42,172 nucleotides of DNA from a bacterium. Lineage in GTDB: Bacteria > Planctomycetota > Phycisphaerae > Phycisphaerales > SM1A02. The stretch covers positions 1 through 42,172 of the forward strand of contig JAPOKA010000024.1 of NCBI GenBank assembly GCA_029977865.1, written 5' to 3'. The translations under genes and the position numbers were made by a program. Below, piece after piece: positions 41,792 to 42,172 of the stretch. The stretch's first letter is position 1. The number at the start of each line of letters is the position of its first letter. The notes beneath the pieces were generated by a model, which saw nothing but the letters and a program-made list of their open reading frames with translations, was not told where the DNA came from and did not search any database.

Positions 41792-42172
41792 TCACGCCTG
41801 CATGACGACGGTCGAATCGGCCTCGGGCTGGTCGAATCCGTAGTCGTATTCGTACGCCTCGCTCTCCGCCGGCTCGAGCAGGCCGGCCTTGATGGCGCCG
41901 GTGCCGCCCGCGGCACCGACCACGATCAGCACGATCGCGAGGCGGACACCCACCGCGAAGCGCCACGACTTCGGCAGCGGAATCCGCATGGCCGACGGCG
42001 CGAGGGCCATTGCGAGAAAGCTCCAGGCCGGAATCTCGGTGTCGTCGTAGGCCCAGCCCACGACCGCCGCAGCCCCGAGCGTCGCGGCGAGCGTCGCGAC
42101 ACCCGCAAAGCCGAGTTCGCGCCGCCCGCGAAGCGAGAGCACCGCCGCCGCCATCGAGAGCGCCGCAAGCCC
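41792..42172 (-). CDS. Small integral membrane protein (partial, start outside window)
   Basis: At least 126 residues are visible; the frame stays open to the right edge of the window, so the true start lies beyond it. There are about four hydrophobic segments (for example GFAGVATLAATLGAAAVVGWAY and VGVRLAIVLIVVGAAGGTGA), followed by an acidic, Tyr-rich cytoplasmic or periplasmic tail (YEYDYGFDQPEAD). I do not recognise the family. It is separated from the YceI gene by 143 nt, in the same orientation. Confidence 0.6.
   Translation of the reverse strand, partial: GLAALSMAAAVLSLRGRRELGFAGVATLAATLGAAAVVGWAYDDTEIPAWSFLAMALAPSAMRIPLPKSWRFAVGVRLAIVLIVVGAAGGTGAIKAGLLEPAESEAYEYDYGFDQPEADSTVVMQA

Noticed and set aside
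1-42172. tRNA, rRNA, CRISPR, insertion sequences, prophage, toxin-antitoxin or defence genes
   Set aside because: I found no cloverleaf, regularly spaced repeats, transposase or integrase motif, or defence-type domain in any reading frame that survived comparison with the real genes.

Overview
The window is about 42 kb of very GC-rich chromosomal DNA from a Gram-negative-type bacterium. It most likely belongs to the Planctomycetota, probably the Phycisphaerae side. This is inferred from exported proteins with paired EF-hand-like calcium loops ending in LANWGS, a thrombospondin-type-3 plus FG-GAP protein, a large exported multihaem cytochrome and heavy use of CGATCG-rich codons. No rRNA, tRNA, CRISPR array, insertion sequence or phage gene is visible.

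Region 1 (1-1090) holds the 3' part of a large surface protein and a strong intrinsic terminator. Region 2 (1084-24350) is a polysaccharide (O-antigen, exopolysaccharide or S-layer glycan) locus. A leftward operon (6978 to 1084) encodes a WbpI-type epimerase, a GT-C membrane glycosyltransferase, a GtrB-like polyprenyl-phosphate glycosyltransferase and three methyltransferases. A rightward operon (7071 to 12718) encodes WbpB, WbpD, two glycosyltransferases and a Wzy-like polymerase. A second leftward operon (17941 to 12726) encodes a WbpM-type 4,6-dehydratase, a glycosyltransferase, a Wzx-like flippase and a short Wzz-like protein. A second rightward series (18057 to 24350) encodes a PglC-like initiating phosphoglycosyltransferase, an aminotransferase, a methyltransferase, a PglA-like glycosyltransferase and two sugar-nucleotide epimerases or dehydratases. 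Together they suggest a Wzx/Wzy pathway that builds diamino and uronic-acid sugars, starts the chain on undecaprenyl phosphate, extends, flips and polymerises it, and may decorate it in the periplasm.

Region 3 (24458-34049) contains a GH57 glycosidase, a flippase-like membrane protein, a large exported TPR-like protein, an exported protein of unknown role, a two-gene oligopeptide-transport fragment (OppA plus OppB only) and a lipoprotein. Region 4 (34371-42172) contains a pentahaem cytochrome c with a dockerin-like tail, a tandem-fused ABC-2 permease, RNase Y behind a long hairpin-rich leader, a YbgC-type thioesterase, a YceI-family protein and a truncated membrane protein.

Two signals cut across the genes. 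One is a -10-like hexamer (TANNNT, often preceded by CCG) lying 6-12 nt before many non-coupled start codons, which suggests leaderless or nearly leaderless mRNAs. The other is a large excess of the palindrome GCGATCGC, the cyanobacterial HIP1 sequence. Within operons, neighbouring genes are often joined by ATGA or GTGA stop/start overlaps, which helped to fix several start codons. All calls come from reading the sequence by eye; no database search was run.
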